Assembly: GCA_904501945.1 (NCBI GenBank)
Contig: CAJGCU010000003.1
Span: 1-50,784 of the forward strand
Direction of reading: 5' to 3'
Source: an uncultured Bacteroidaceae bacterium
GTDB lineage: Bacteria > Bacteroidota > Bacteroidia > Bacteroidales > Bacteroidaceae
Length of the DNA: 50,784 bases
The notes below the pieces were generated by a model. That model saw only the letters and a program-made list of their open reading frames with translations, ran no database searches and was not told where the DNA came from. This document shows, piece by piece, positions 42,711 to 50,278 of this stretch. The translations under genes and the position numbers were made by a program. The number at the start of each line of letters is the position of its first letter. Position 1 is the first letter of the stretch.

Positions 42711-42788
42711 CTCTTCCAGCTATGCACTATGCTGAAGAATGCTCTCCGCGGAATGGGTGGCTATGTAGCTGACGAAGAGATTGATTAA
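42711..42788 (+). pseudogene. Relic of the 3' end of ino1
   Basis: The 78 nt translate as LFQLCTMLKNALRGMGGYVADEEID plus stop. Aligned with the true ino1 end (41107-41184) without gaps, 12 of 78 bases differ, 7 of them synonymous and 5 changing the residue. Homology fades upstream of 42711. The pattern is that of DNA that was once selected as ino1 and then decayed. A terminator follows at 42835-42871. The intact gene and this relic bracket the TolQ-like/LytTR pair. Confidence 0.85.
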
Positions 42789-42834
42789 AGGTTTATAATG
42801 TTTCGCAGCATTGTCTGCGAATGCAAAAAATGAA

Positions 42835-42871
42835 GAAAGGGATGCCTGACAACATTGCGGGCATCCCTTTC
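42835..42871 (+). terminator. Terminator after the ino1 relic
   Basis: GAAAGGGATGCC and GGCATCCCTTTC form a perfect 12-bp stem with a 13-nt loop, followed by TTTTTT. Confidence 0.85.
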
Positions 42872-42886
42872 TTTTTTATGGAAATA

Positions 42887-42959
42887 ACAACCGTACCCCT
42901 CGGGTCCGATGTGCCGTACCCGAGGGGTATGCCTTGTCGTACCCGAGGGGTACGGTTGT
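42887..42959. repeat. GC-rich three-hairpin palindromic element, copy D
   Basis: The outer arms extend to a perfect 19-bp stem (ACAACCGTACCCCTCGGGT and its complement). The middle unit CCGTACCC-GAG-GGGTATG has loop GAG, as in copy A. It lies between the ino1-relic terminator and a minus-strand pseudogene. Confidence 0.85.
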
Positions 42960-42968
42960 AAGGATATT

Positions 42969-43433
42969 TTAATTCTCTGTGTTTTTCATCTCTTCCAAGC
43001 GTTTTTTTTCTGCCTTTTCTAAAGCCTATCTCTCTTTCTCCGCTTTTCTTTGTGCTTTTTTCAAGGCTCTTCTTTCTTTTCGGGAAAGTTCCTGCGAAAG
43101 TTCCTCTGCATTTACAGCAGTCAGTGCATTGTCTTCTTGGGTGGTGGTTGCTGCTTCTGTAGGGGTTTCTTCTGTGGACGCCTCTTCCTCTGTAGGAACT
43201 TCTTCGTTTGCTGCAATAGAAATGCTGCTTGTGTTGCTTTCTGCTGTTATGTTTTGCGAGACATCGTTACTGCTTACTCTCGGTACGATTTTTGGCGGTA
43301 TTCGAATTGAGAGAACAAGAGCAGAAAGCTCAAGTTATATCGCTATGTATGAACGGGACCGACACACTTTCGTTGGTTAATAAAATGGTGTGTTGATTGT
43401 TCCTGTGGAGTTACTGCACCCGTGCACTAACAT
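42969..43433 (-). pseudogene. Decayed gene with three in-frame stops
   Basis: One continuous minus-strand frame of 155 codons runs from ATG at 43433 to TAA at 42969. It is broken by TAA (43377-43379), TAA (43335-43337) and TAG (43026-43028). Between the breaks the translation is coherent. A Ser/Thr/Glu-rich middle (VPTEEEASTEETPTEAATTT) is followed by a Lys/Arg/Glu/Ala-rich helix that continues across the last stop in the same style. A minus-strand -7 box at 43550-43557 faces it. The opposite-strand ORF here has poor composition. The family is not recognised. Confidence 0.5.
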
Positions 43434-43502
43434 CCTAATTCATTTCTTTGTTTTTTCTGTCCTGGTCTTCTTTGTTTTTAAGATTGTTACTATATCGATA
43501 GC

Positions 43503-43522
43503 GAGTCTGAAGTGACAGACTC
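43503..43522. repeat. Short inverted repeat upstream of the pseudogene
   Basis: GAGTCTG and CAGACTC form a 7-bp stem with a 6-nt loop, downstream of a minus-strand -7 box at 43550-43557. It could be a leader hairpin of the decayed gene or the end of the neighbouring 118-residue gene. Confidence 0.4.
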
Positions 43523-43579
43523 GAGTTGTTAGCAGGTTTATTGTTAATACAAAGATAAGTAAAAATCGTTAAACTAAGT

Positions 43580-43936
43580 TTATATTTCTCCTTTTTTATG
43601 TAGAATATATAGCACGAGGGGAAGCACCATCCATAAGATGACCCATACAGCAAGGACAAGCGCCTTCCATCCGATTTTGTCATATTGAGAGTTCTTGAAA
43701 TATTTGAAGACAAAATCGCCTCGTCCGCCAGTTCTGTTGTAGATGTGGTCAATGATGATGTAGGGTCCGACACAAACGGCTAGAGTGATGGCTAGCCCAA
43801 TATACTTGTTAAGGTTGAAGTGGTCGGTGAGTTGGCAGATGGGAATGGCAAGCCAAATGCATGGTGCCATGAGGAAGTTGAGACCTTTCCTCATCTTACC
43901 GTTAAATACGAAATACAGATAGTCAAAAAGGTGCAT
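43580..43936 (-). CDS. Small membrane protein of unknown function
   Basis: This 118-residue protein has three hydrophobic segments (about 19-36, 43-63, 92-112) and short charged loops (DHIYNRTGGRGDFVFKYFKN). I do not recognise a family. It follows mfd on the same strand after 56 nt, so it may be expressed from the mfd transcript. Gene status is supported by its membrane-protein pattern and the lack of a competing frame. Confidence 0.7.
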   Translation of the reverse strand: MHLFDYLYFVFNGKMRKGLNFLMAPCIWLAIPICQLTDHFNLNKYIGLAITLAVCVGPYIIIDHIYNRTGGRGDFVFKYFKNSQYDKIGWKALVLAVWVILWMVLPLVLYILHKKGEI

Positions 43937-43992
43937 TTAGTGTATTTTATCGTTACTAATGTTGGTTGTGAGGTGACTCCAGATAAGCCAAT

Positions 43993-46900
43993 CTATGGCT
44001 GGGCTTGAATGCCTTTGTTCTCCATGGCTTCCAAAACGCTCAGTGCTCCTTCCATCGTGCTGATGTTCTTGATGAGCAGAGACTTCCGTTCTCCATCCCG
44101 CAACGTGCAGGCTCTTCCGTGGCTGCCCACATAGATGAGGACTTTCTCGAATGCACGGCTTTGGAAATATTCTTCTTCGAGGGCGAAATAGAGAATCATG
44201 CGTCCCATCTTGAGAACAACTTTCTCGATGCCAAGACGTTGAGCAGCCCATTTGATAGGCATGACAGTGAGAAGAGCTTCGCCTACGGGTGGTATCTGTC
44301 CAAAACGGTCGATGAGTCGTTTCTTGTAGTCCTCCAGCTGCTGTGGACGAGTGAATGAATCCATTTCACGATAGAGGCTCATGCGCTCGCTGCTGCTGGG
44401 CACGTATTCTTCAGGGAAGAACGCTTGGATATCACTTTCCACATTCGTTTCAGTGACGAATCTCTCACCACTGATGCGTCCGCTTTCGTCTTTGTCTTCT
44501 TCAACAAAGAGCGTGTTGAACTCGTTCTCTTTAAGCTCTGCAACTGCTTCATTCAGAATCTTCTGGTAGGTCTCATACCCCAAGTCGGTAATGAAGCCGC
44601 TTTGCTCTGCTCCCAGCATATTTCCTGCACCTCTGATGTCGAGGTCTTGCATGGCAATGTGAATACCGCTGCCAAGGTCGCTGAAGTTTTCTACGGCTTG
44701 CAGACGCCGGCGTGTCACATCGCTGAGGGCAGCAAGAGGTGGGGCAATGAGATAGCAGAATGCCTTGCGGTTGCCACGCCCCACGCGTCCGCGCATCTGG
44801 TGGATGTCGGACAGCCCGTAGTTTTGTGCGCTGTTGATGATGATGGTGTTGGCGTTCGGCACATCAATACCGTTCTCCACGATGGTTGTGGAGAGCATCA
44901 CGTCATAGTCGTAGTTCATGAAGTCGAGAATCACCTTCTCCAGCTCCTGCGGGTTCATCTGCCCATGTCCAACGCACACGCGCGCATCGGGCACATGCTT
45001 GTGTATCATCATCTCCAATTCGCGCAGGTTGCTGATTTTGTTGTTAACGATGAACACCTGGCCGTTTCGGCTCATCTCGAAGTTGATGGCTTCTGCGAAT
45101 ATTTCTGGCGAGAACGTATGTATTTCAGTTTGAATCGGGTAGCGGTTGGGTGGAGGAGTCTGGATGATAGACAGGTCTCTTGCACCCAGCAATGAGAATT
45201 GCAATGTGCGTGGAATAGGTGTAGCGGTCATGGTGAGCGTATCTACATTCACTTTCATGCTGCGCAGTTTCTCCTTGGTCGATACACCAAACTTCTGTTC
45301 CTCGTCGATGATAAGCAACCCCAAGTCCTTGAATTGCACTTGCTTACCTATTAGCTTGTGCGTACCGATAATGATGTCCACTTTCCCCTCTTTCAAATCG
45401 GCCAGCACTTGCTTCAAGTCCTTTGGCGTGCGAGCGCGGCTCAAGTATTCCACTCTGACGGGGAACTCCTTGAGGCGAGAAGAGAATGTTTGGTAGTGCT
45501 GATAGGCCAGCACGGTGGTTGGCACCATCACGGCCACTTGCTTGCCGTCTGTTGCTGCTTTGAAGGCTGCACGTATGGCTACCTCCGTCTTGCCGAAGCC
45601 AACGTCGCCACACACCAGTCGGTCCATTGGGCGTGGTTTCTCCATGTCGGCCTTCACGTCTTGTGTCGCTTTCAGCTGGTCGGGCGTGTCTTCATAGACG
45701 AAGCTTGCCTCCAGCTCATGTTGCAGGTAGCTGTCCTTGCTGTAGGCAAATCCTTTTTCCTTCAGTCGGGCGGCATAGAGCTGTATGAGGTCTCGGGCAA
45801 TGTCCTTCACCTTTGTCTTCACGCGCTCCTTCATGCGTTCCCATGCGCCTCCTCCAATTCTGTTCAGACGTGGCGGCTCGCCTTCCTTGCCTTTGTATTT
45901 AGAAACCTTGTGCAGGGCGTGAATGGATACATATACCGTGTCTTCGTTCTTGTAGATAATCTTGATCATCTCCTGCATCACATCACCCTGAGGCACTCGT
46001 ACCAGTCCTCCAAAGCGTCCTACGCCATGGTCTATGTGCACGACATAGTCGCCAATCTCAAACTGCTGTATCTCCTTCAGTGTCAGGGCGACCTTTCCTC
46101 GTCGCGCCTTGTCGCTCTTGAGGTTGTATTTGTGGAATCGGTCAAATATCTGATGGTCAGTGAAAAAGCATTGTTTCCTCGAGTTGTCAATGAAGCCTTC
46201 ATGGATAGCTTTGTTTACAGGCGTAAAGTGGATGATGTCTGTTTCAGTCTTTGCCATCTCCTCAAAAATATTTTGCAGACGTGCAATTTGCTTTTCGCTT
46301 TCTGCAAAGATGTTGATTTTGTAGCCCTCGTCCATCAGACGGTGGAACTCTTGGCTGACCAAGTCGAAGTTTTTGTGGAAGAGTGGCTGAGGAGCTGTGC
46401 TGAAGTGGATAGTATTCTCGTCGCTTCCTGTGCTTTGCTTGAACTCCAGATGTCGGAACTCCACAATCTGTCTCCTAAACGTTTCCGCGTCGGTGATGAA
46501 GTGCTTTACCAGTTCCTCCGCATTGGTATTGGTTTCTGCCTCAAACTGTGCCTGACTCGAGAATCCCTCTTCGTGAATCTGTGCAATCTTATCGCACACA
46601 TACACAAGGCTTTGCATGGCCACTAACGTGTTCTTGGGCAGGAATTCCAGAAAAGAGATGTATTCCTCTCCTGCCGTCTTCATCTTGGGTACAATCGTCA
46701 TCTGCACCACCTTTCCCTGACTCAGCTGCGTCTGTACGTCGAACGAGCGTATGCTGTCAACTTCGTCGCCAAAGAAGTCAATGCGATAAGGCAGGTCGGA
46801 CGAGAATGAATAGACATCGACAATGCTGCCACGAACAGCAAACTGCCCAGGCTCATACACATAGTCAGTGCGTTCGAATCCCATGCCGAAAATCTGTTTC

Positions 46901-47403
46901 TCCAGCTCGCTGATGTCGAAAGAGCCTCCCACCTTCACTTCTAGCGTGTTCTCTTCCAGGGTCTTTTTCGACACTACGCGTTCTGCCAAAGCGTCAGGAT
47001 AAGTGACCACCAGCAGGTCTTGCGCCTCCGAAACCTTTGTCAGCACCTCCGTCCTCAGAATCTCGTTCCCCGCGTCCTTCTGGTTGTACTTGATAGCTCT
47101 TCTGTATGAAGAAGGGAAAAACAGCACCCGTTCCTCGCCCATCATCTGCGTGAGGTCGTGGTACATATATCCGGCATCATCCAGGTCGTTCATCACCACC
47201 ATCATATTAGGGAAGTTGCCCCTCTTGCTCATCATTCCAGCCAATAACAGGGCAGCCGACGAGCCGCACAGCCCGTCTGCCTTCACCTGTCTAGCCTTGC
47301 CATTCCTGATGCGCTTGACAAGTTCCTTGGCCTCTTCCGACGAAGCCAAGTCTAGTAATACCTTGCTTGTTTCCATAAATCTTCTTTGCTTGGCAAAATC
47401 CAA
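43993..47403 (-). CDS. mfd: Transcription-repair coupling factor
   Basis: This ATP-dependent translocase removes stalled RNA polymerase and recruits UvrA. The 1136 residues match the family. A UvrB-like N-terminal region precedes the RNA-polymerase-interacting CarD-like domain (IGDYVVHIDHGVGRFGGL). The helicase core has GDVGFGKTEVA near residue 600 and IDEEQKFGV near 700, followed by the translocation motif region and a C-terminal TRCF domain. The start at 47403 is used; a Met nine codons later (METSKVLL) is an alternative. A 47-codon ORF lies 56 nt upstream on the same strand. Confidence 0.97.
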   Translation of the reverse strand: MDFAKQRRFMETSKVLLDLASSEEAKELVKRIRNGKARQVKADGLCGSSAALLLAGMMSKRGNFPNMMVVMNDLDDAGYMYHDLTQMMGEERVLFFPSSYRRAIKYNQKDAGNEILRTEVLTKVSEAQDLLVVTYPDALAERVVSKKTLEENTLEVKVGGSFDISELEKQIFGMGFERTDYVYEPGQFAVRGSIVDVYSFSSDLPYRIDFFGDEVDSIRSFDVQTQLSQGKVVQMTIVPKMKTAGEEYISFLEFLPKNTLVAMQSLVYVCDKIAQIHEEGFSSQAQFEAETNTNAEELVKHFITDAETFRRQIVEFRHLEFKQSTGSDENTIHFSTAPQPLFHKNFDLVSQEFHRLMDEGYKINIFAESEKQIARLQNIFEEMAKTETDIIHFTPVNKAIHEGFIDNSRKQCFFTDHQIFDRFHKYNLKSDKARRGKVALTLKEIQQFEIGDYVVHIDHGVGRFGGLVRVPQGDVMQEMIKIIYKNEDTVYVSIHALHKVSKYKGKEGEPPRLNRIGGGAWERMKERVKTKVKDIARDLIQLYAARLKEKGFAYSKDSYLQHELEASFVYEDTPDQLKATQDVKADMEKPRPMDRLVCGDVGFGKTEVAIRAAFKAATDGKQVAVMVPTTVLAYQHYQTFSSRLKEFPVRVEYLSRARTPKDLKQVLADLKEGKVDIIIGTHKLIGKQVQFKDLGLLIIDEEQKFGVSTKEKLRSMKVNVDTLTMTATPIPRTLQFSLLGARDLSIIQTPPPNRYPIQTEIHTFSPEIFAEAINFEMSRNGQVFIVNNKISNLRELEMMIHKHVPDARVCVGHGQMNPQELEKVILDFMNYDYDVMLSTTIVENGIDVPNANTIIINSAQNYGLSDIHQMRGRVGRGNRKAFCYLIAPPLAALSDVTRRRLQAVENFSDLGSGIHIAMQDLDIRGAGNMLGAEQSGFITDLGYETYQKILNEAVAELKENEFNTLFVEEDKDESGRISGERFVTETNVESDIQAFFPEEYVPSSSERMSLYREMDSFTRPQQLEDYKKRLIDRFGQIPPVGEALLTVMPIKWAAQRLGIEKVVLKMGRMILYFALEEEYFQSRAFEKVLIYVGSHGRACTLRDGERKSLLIKNISTMEGALSVLEAMENKGIQAQP

Positions 47404-47459
47404 GCAATCCTCCTGCGTAGCTCTTGCTTGATGAAGATTTTCTCAGACATCAAAAAGCC

Positions 47460-47603
47460 TCATGCCACACCCATGATAGTACGTGGCTCATACATCCTTG
47501 CAAACAGTTGCAAGAAAAACAGCGTGTCCTTCGATGGGCGCACATTCTTTTTCGTCTTGATAGAGTTTGATGTCTTGTTGTCTGAAGGGGTAGAATCTGT
47601 CAT
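47460..47603 (-). CDS. Small protein upstream of mfd (47 residues)
   Basis: Minus-strand ATG at 47603 to TGA at 47460. The protein has a polar start (MTDSTPSDNKTSNSIKTKKN) followed by VRPSKDTLFFLQLFARMYEP. The basic-then-amphipathic pattern, with RPSxxTLxFLxxFAR in the middle, looks like a real conserved small protein and not a shadow. The opposite strand gives only poor frames. It would be the first gene of the mfd transcript. Function unknown. Confidence 0.6.
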   Translation of the reverse strand: MTDSTPSDNKTSNSIKTKKNVRPSKDTLFFLQLFARMYEPRTIMGVA

Positions 47604-47780
47604 AGGCAATTGTGCTTTTACATTCAACGTTTTCTCTTTCTTTTACTAATAACGAATGAAAAAAAAGTTTATTATGAGAACCTCGTCTTTTTTTATATGC
47701 GTTTCTTGATTTCTCGCCCTGCTATGTCCGCCGTGAGAGAGTGCTGCAGATGTCGCCATGCAAGGTGTTTGGGGCCTTTA

Positions 47781-47812
47781 TTTGGGTATGTGAAGAAAAA
47801 GCCGTACCTTTG
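47781..47812 (+). promoter_or_regulatory. Promoter of mtaB
   Basis: TTTG (47781-47784 region), a 20-bp spacer and TACCTTTG (47805-47812) match the consensus. The start codon at 47832 is 19 nt downstream, which excludes the in-frame upstream Met codons. Confidence 0.8.
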
Positions 47813-47831
47813 TGCCCAAAATAGAATAAAG

Positions 47832-49163
47832 ATGATTGACTCAAGCATTTTGCAGGGAAAGAAAGCAGCGTATTTCACGCTGGGATGCAAGCTCAACTTT
47901 GCTGAGACGAGCACAGTGGGGCAGCAGTTGGCAAGTCATGGCGTGACCAAGGCGGCAAAGGGCGACGTGGCCGATCTTGTGGTGGTGAACACGTGCAGCG
48001 TGACAGAGGTGGCCGACCACAAGTGCCGACAAGCAATCCACCGCCTGGTGAAGGCGCATCCCGGAGCGTTCGTTGTGGTGACAGGCTGTTATGCGCAGTT
48101 GAAGCCGCAGGAAATCATCGAGACTGAAGGCGTAGACCTGGTGCTGGGCAGCGAAGAAAAGGCGCGCATCATCCCTGCCATCCTCGAGCGGATGACAGGA
48201 GCGTACACCGTGAAGACGGCAGACATCAAGAGTTTTGCGCCAAGCTGCTCCCGAGGCGACCGCACACGCTACTTCCTCAAGGTGCAGGACGGATGCAACT
48301 ACTACTGCACCTATTGCACCATTCCGATAGCTCGCGGACGAAGCCGCAACGGCAGCATCGCCTCTCTGGTGCAGCAGGCAGAACAGGTGGCAAGTGAGGG
48401 AGGCAAGGAGATAGTCATCACGGGTGTGAACATCGGCGACTTCGGACGCTCTACTGGGGAGTCCTTCTTCGACCTGGTGAAGGCACTGGACAAGGTGGAG
48501 GGCATCGAGAGGTACCGCATCTCGAGCATCGAGCCGAATCTGCTGACAGACGAAATCATTGAGTACTGTGCGCAGTCGAGGGCGTTCATGCCACATTTCC
48601 ATATCCCCTTGCAAAGCGGATGTGACGAGGTGTTGAGGCTGATGCACCGCAAGTATGATACGGCGCTCTTCCGCCACAAGATAGAGAAGATTCGCGAGGT
48701 GATGCCTGACGCTTTCATTGGCGTGGATGTCATCGTCGGCACTCGTGGCGAGACAGCAGACTACTTTCAGCAGGCATACGACTTCATGGAGAGCGTGGAT
48801 GTGTCGCAGTACCACGTCTTCTCCTACTCTGAACGTGTCGGCACCAAGGCGCTGGAGATACCTCATGCTGTCACTCCGCAGGAGAAGCATGAGCGCAGTC
48901 AGCGAGTGCTGGATCTCTCGGCACAGAAGACGCGTGACTTCTACAGCCGATTCATCGGCACCGCACGTCCTGTCCTGTTTGAGCACGCCTCGCCTCGGAA
49001 GCCTGTCATGCATGGCTTTACCGACAACTACGTCCGTGTCGAAGTACCTAACCGGCAGTCGCTGGACAACTTGATTGCCACCGTGGAGCTTGGACCCCTC
49101 AACGAAGGAGGTGATGCCTTAGTTGGCGGTGCCATCACGACGAGGATGGACGGCGTGCTTTAA
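47832..49163 (+). CDS. mtaB: tRNA t6A37 methylthiotransferase (MtaB type)
   Basis: This radical-SAM enzyme converts t6A37 to ms2t6A37 in tRNAs reading ANN codons. The 443-residue protein has the N-terminal methylthiotransferase domain with cluster Cys19 (GCKLNF), NTCSVTE and VVTGCYAQL. The radical-SAM Cys155/Cys159/Cys162 lie in CNYYCTYC, with IPLQSGCDEVL and a C-terminal TRAM-like domain after about 370. The t6A precursor is started by the Sua5/YrdC protein encoded at 4 kb. The promoter sets the start codon. Confidence 0.95.
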   Translation: MIDSSILQGKKAAYFTLGCKLNFAETSTVGQQLASHGVTKAAKGDVADLVVVNTCSVTEVADHKCRQAIHRLVKAHPGAFVVVTGCYAQLKPQEIIETEGVDLVLGSEEKARIIPAILERMTGAYTVKTADIKSFAPSCSRGDRTRYFLKVQDGCNYYCTYCTIPIARGRSRNGSIASLVQQAEQVASEGGKEIVITGVNIGDFGRSTGESFFDLVKALDKVEGIERYRISSIEPNLLTDEIIEYCAQSRAFMPHFHIPLQSGCDEVLRLMHRKYDTALFRHKIEKIREVMPDAFIGVDVIVGTRGETADYFQQAYDFMESVDVSQYHVFSYSERVGTKALEIPHAVTPQEKHERSQRVLDLSAQKTRDFYSRFIGTARPVLFEHASPRKPVMHGFTDNYVRVEVPNRQSLDNLIATVELGPLNEGGDALVGGAITTRMDGVL

Positions 49164-49234
49164 AGAACGCCAGAGAACCTCGCAAGAACGTTGCAAGCAT
49201 ATTTATTATAGAGTAAAACAATAAAGAAAATACA

Positions 49235-50221
49235 ATGAAAAAGATTACTGTTCTAACAAGCCTTTTCATGTGTCTGGCCATAGGATTGCAGGCACAGATT
49301 CGAGTACCAAGCACTACCTATACGCCCGACCCTGCTCCTGTGGTGAGCGGAGAGACGCTCTATGTCTTCACTGGTCACGACCTCGACACTGCCACCTACT
49401 TCCGCATGCCCGACTGGCAGGTTTTCTCCACCAAGGACATGAAGCACTGGGAGAACCACGGTATCGTCCTCTCTACAGCCACATTCAAGTGGGCTAAGCA
49501 AGGCGACAATGCGTGGGCAAGTCAGGCAATAGAGCGCAATGGCAAATGGTATTGGTATGTGTCTGCTGAGGACACGGTTGCTCACTTGCACGGCATCGGT
49601 GTGGCTGTAGCCGACCGTCCAGAAGGACCTTGGGTTGACCCCATCGGTCGTCCGCTCATCCCTGGCAACTGGGGGTATATCGACCCGACCGTCTTTATCG
49701 ACGACGACGGACAGGCCTACCTCTTCTGGGGCAACAACGGCTGCTGGTATGCTAAGTTGAACGAGGACATGGTGAGCATTGACACCTCGTTTGGCGACAA
49801 CGGCATCCGCGACATGCGTCCTATGCTTGACGACGAGGCGCAGTTCGGACCTCGTCGCATGAAGCACGACTATCAGGTGGGCAAGAAAGTCATGAAGACG
49901 AACTTCGAGGAGGCTCCTTGGATTTATAAGATTGGCGATACCTATTATCTGGAGTATGCTGCAGGCGGTGTGCCTGAGCATTGGGCCTACTCCACAGCCA
50001 AGAGCATCCATGGACCGTGGACCTATCGCGGACGTATCACAGACGAGTCGCCAGGCTCGTTCACCATTCATGGCGGCACTATCGACTTCCGCGGCAAGTC
50101 CTACCTCTTCTACCATGACGGCATCCCCTCGGGCGGCAATGGATTCCGCCGCTCCACTGTCATCCGCGAGTTCAAGCGTGGCGAGGATGGCAGCATCCCA
50201 AAGATAAACATCAAGGAGTAG
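49235..50221 (+). CDS. Secreted GH43-family glycoside hydrolase
   Basis: This five-bladed beta-propeller hydrolase probably acts on arabinan or arabinoxylan in the periplasm. The 328-residue protein has a signal peptide ending LQAQI (residue 21). The catalytic residues are visible: Asp32 in TPDPAP (base), Asp150 in YIDPTVF (pKa modulator) and Glu226 in FEEAPWI (acid). Substrate choice between arabinofuranosidase, xylosidase and endo-arabinanase is not resolved. It pairs functionally with the GH51 enzyme at 22.5 kb, although the genes are far apart. Confidence 0.93.
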   Translation: MKKITVLTSLFMCLAIGLQAQIRVPSTTYTPDPAPVVSGETLYVFTGHDLDTATYFRMPDWQVFSTKDMKHWENHGIVLSTATFKWAKQGDNAWASQAIERNGKWYWYVSAEDTVAHLHGIGVAVADRPEGPWVDPIGRPLIPGNWGYIDPTVFIDDDGQAYLFWGNNGCWYAKLNEDMVSIDTSFGDNGIRDMRPMLDDEAQFGPRRMKHDYQVGKKVMKTNFEEAPWIYKIGDTYYLEYAAGGVPEHWAYSTAKSIHGPWTYRGRITDESPGSFTIHGGTIDFRGKSYLFYHDGIPSGGNGFRRSTVIREFKRGEDGSIPKINIKE

Positions 50222-50240
50222 CGTTGTCCGTCCTGTGCAG

Positions 50241-50277
50241 GGCGGACAACAGACAACGGACAACAGACAACAGATAA
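50241..50277 (+). repeat. GACAAC short repeat between GH43 and the glycosyltransferase
   Basis: About four alternating units GGACAAC/AGACAAC run up to 2 nt before the glycosyltransferase start codon. Bases 50254-50277 are identical to the repeat inside rsmI. The 7-nt purine-rich units replace a normal ribosome-binding region. Confidence 0.75.
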
Positions 50278-50278
50278 A

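Noticed and set aside
163..42959. The four palindromic elements as a CRISPR array or tRNA-like genes
   Set aside because: Copies are 8-24 kb apart with no regular spacers and no cas genes. The folded shape lacks D, anticodon and T arms.
43026..43028. TAG as a recoded codon (readthrough) in the minus-strand frame
   Set aside because: Two further TAA stops in the same frame make simple decay the better explanation, and no recoding signal is visible.
42979..43380. 133-residue plus-strand ORF over the decayed gene
   Set aside because: Its Ser/Phe-rich translation is the complement of the Lys/Glu-rich minus-strand frame. No start region or promoter was seen.
45358..46626. 422-residue plus-strand ORF opposite mfd
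   Set aside because: It is antisense to the conserved helicase part of mfd, has no family resemblance and no promoter; it is a shadow.
47841..49013. 390-residue minus-strand ORF opposite mtaB
   Set aside because: It mirrors mtaB, which has its promoter and all Cys motifs, and its His/Arg/Leu-rich translation is typical of a shadow frame.
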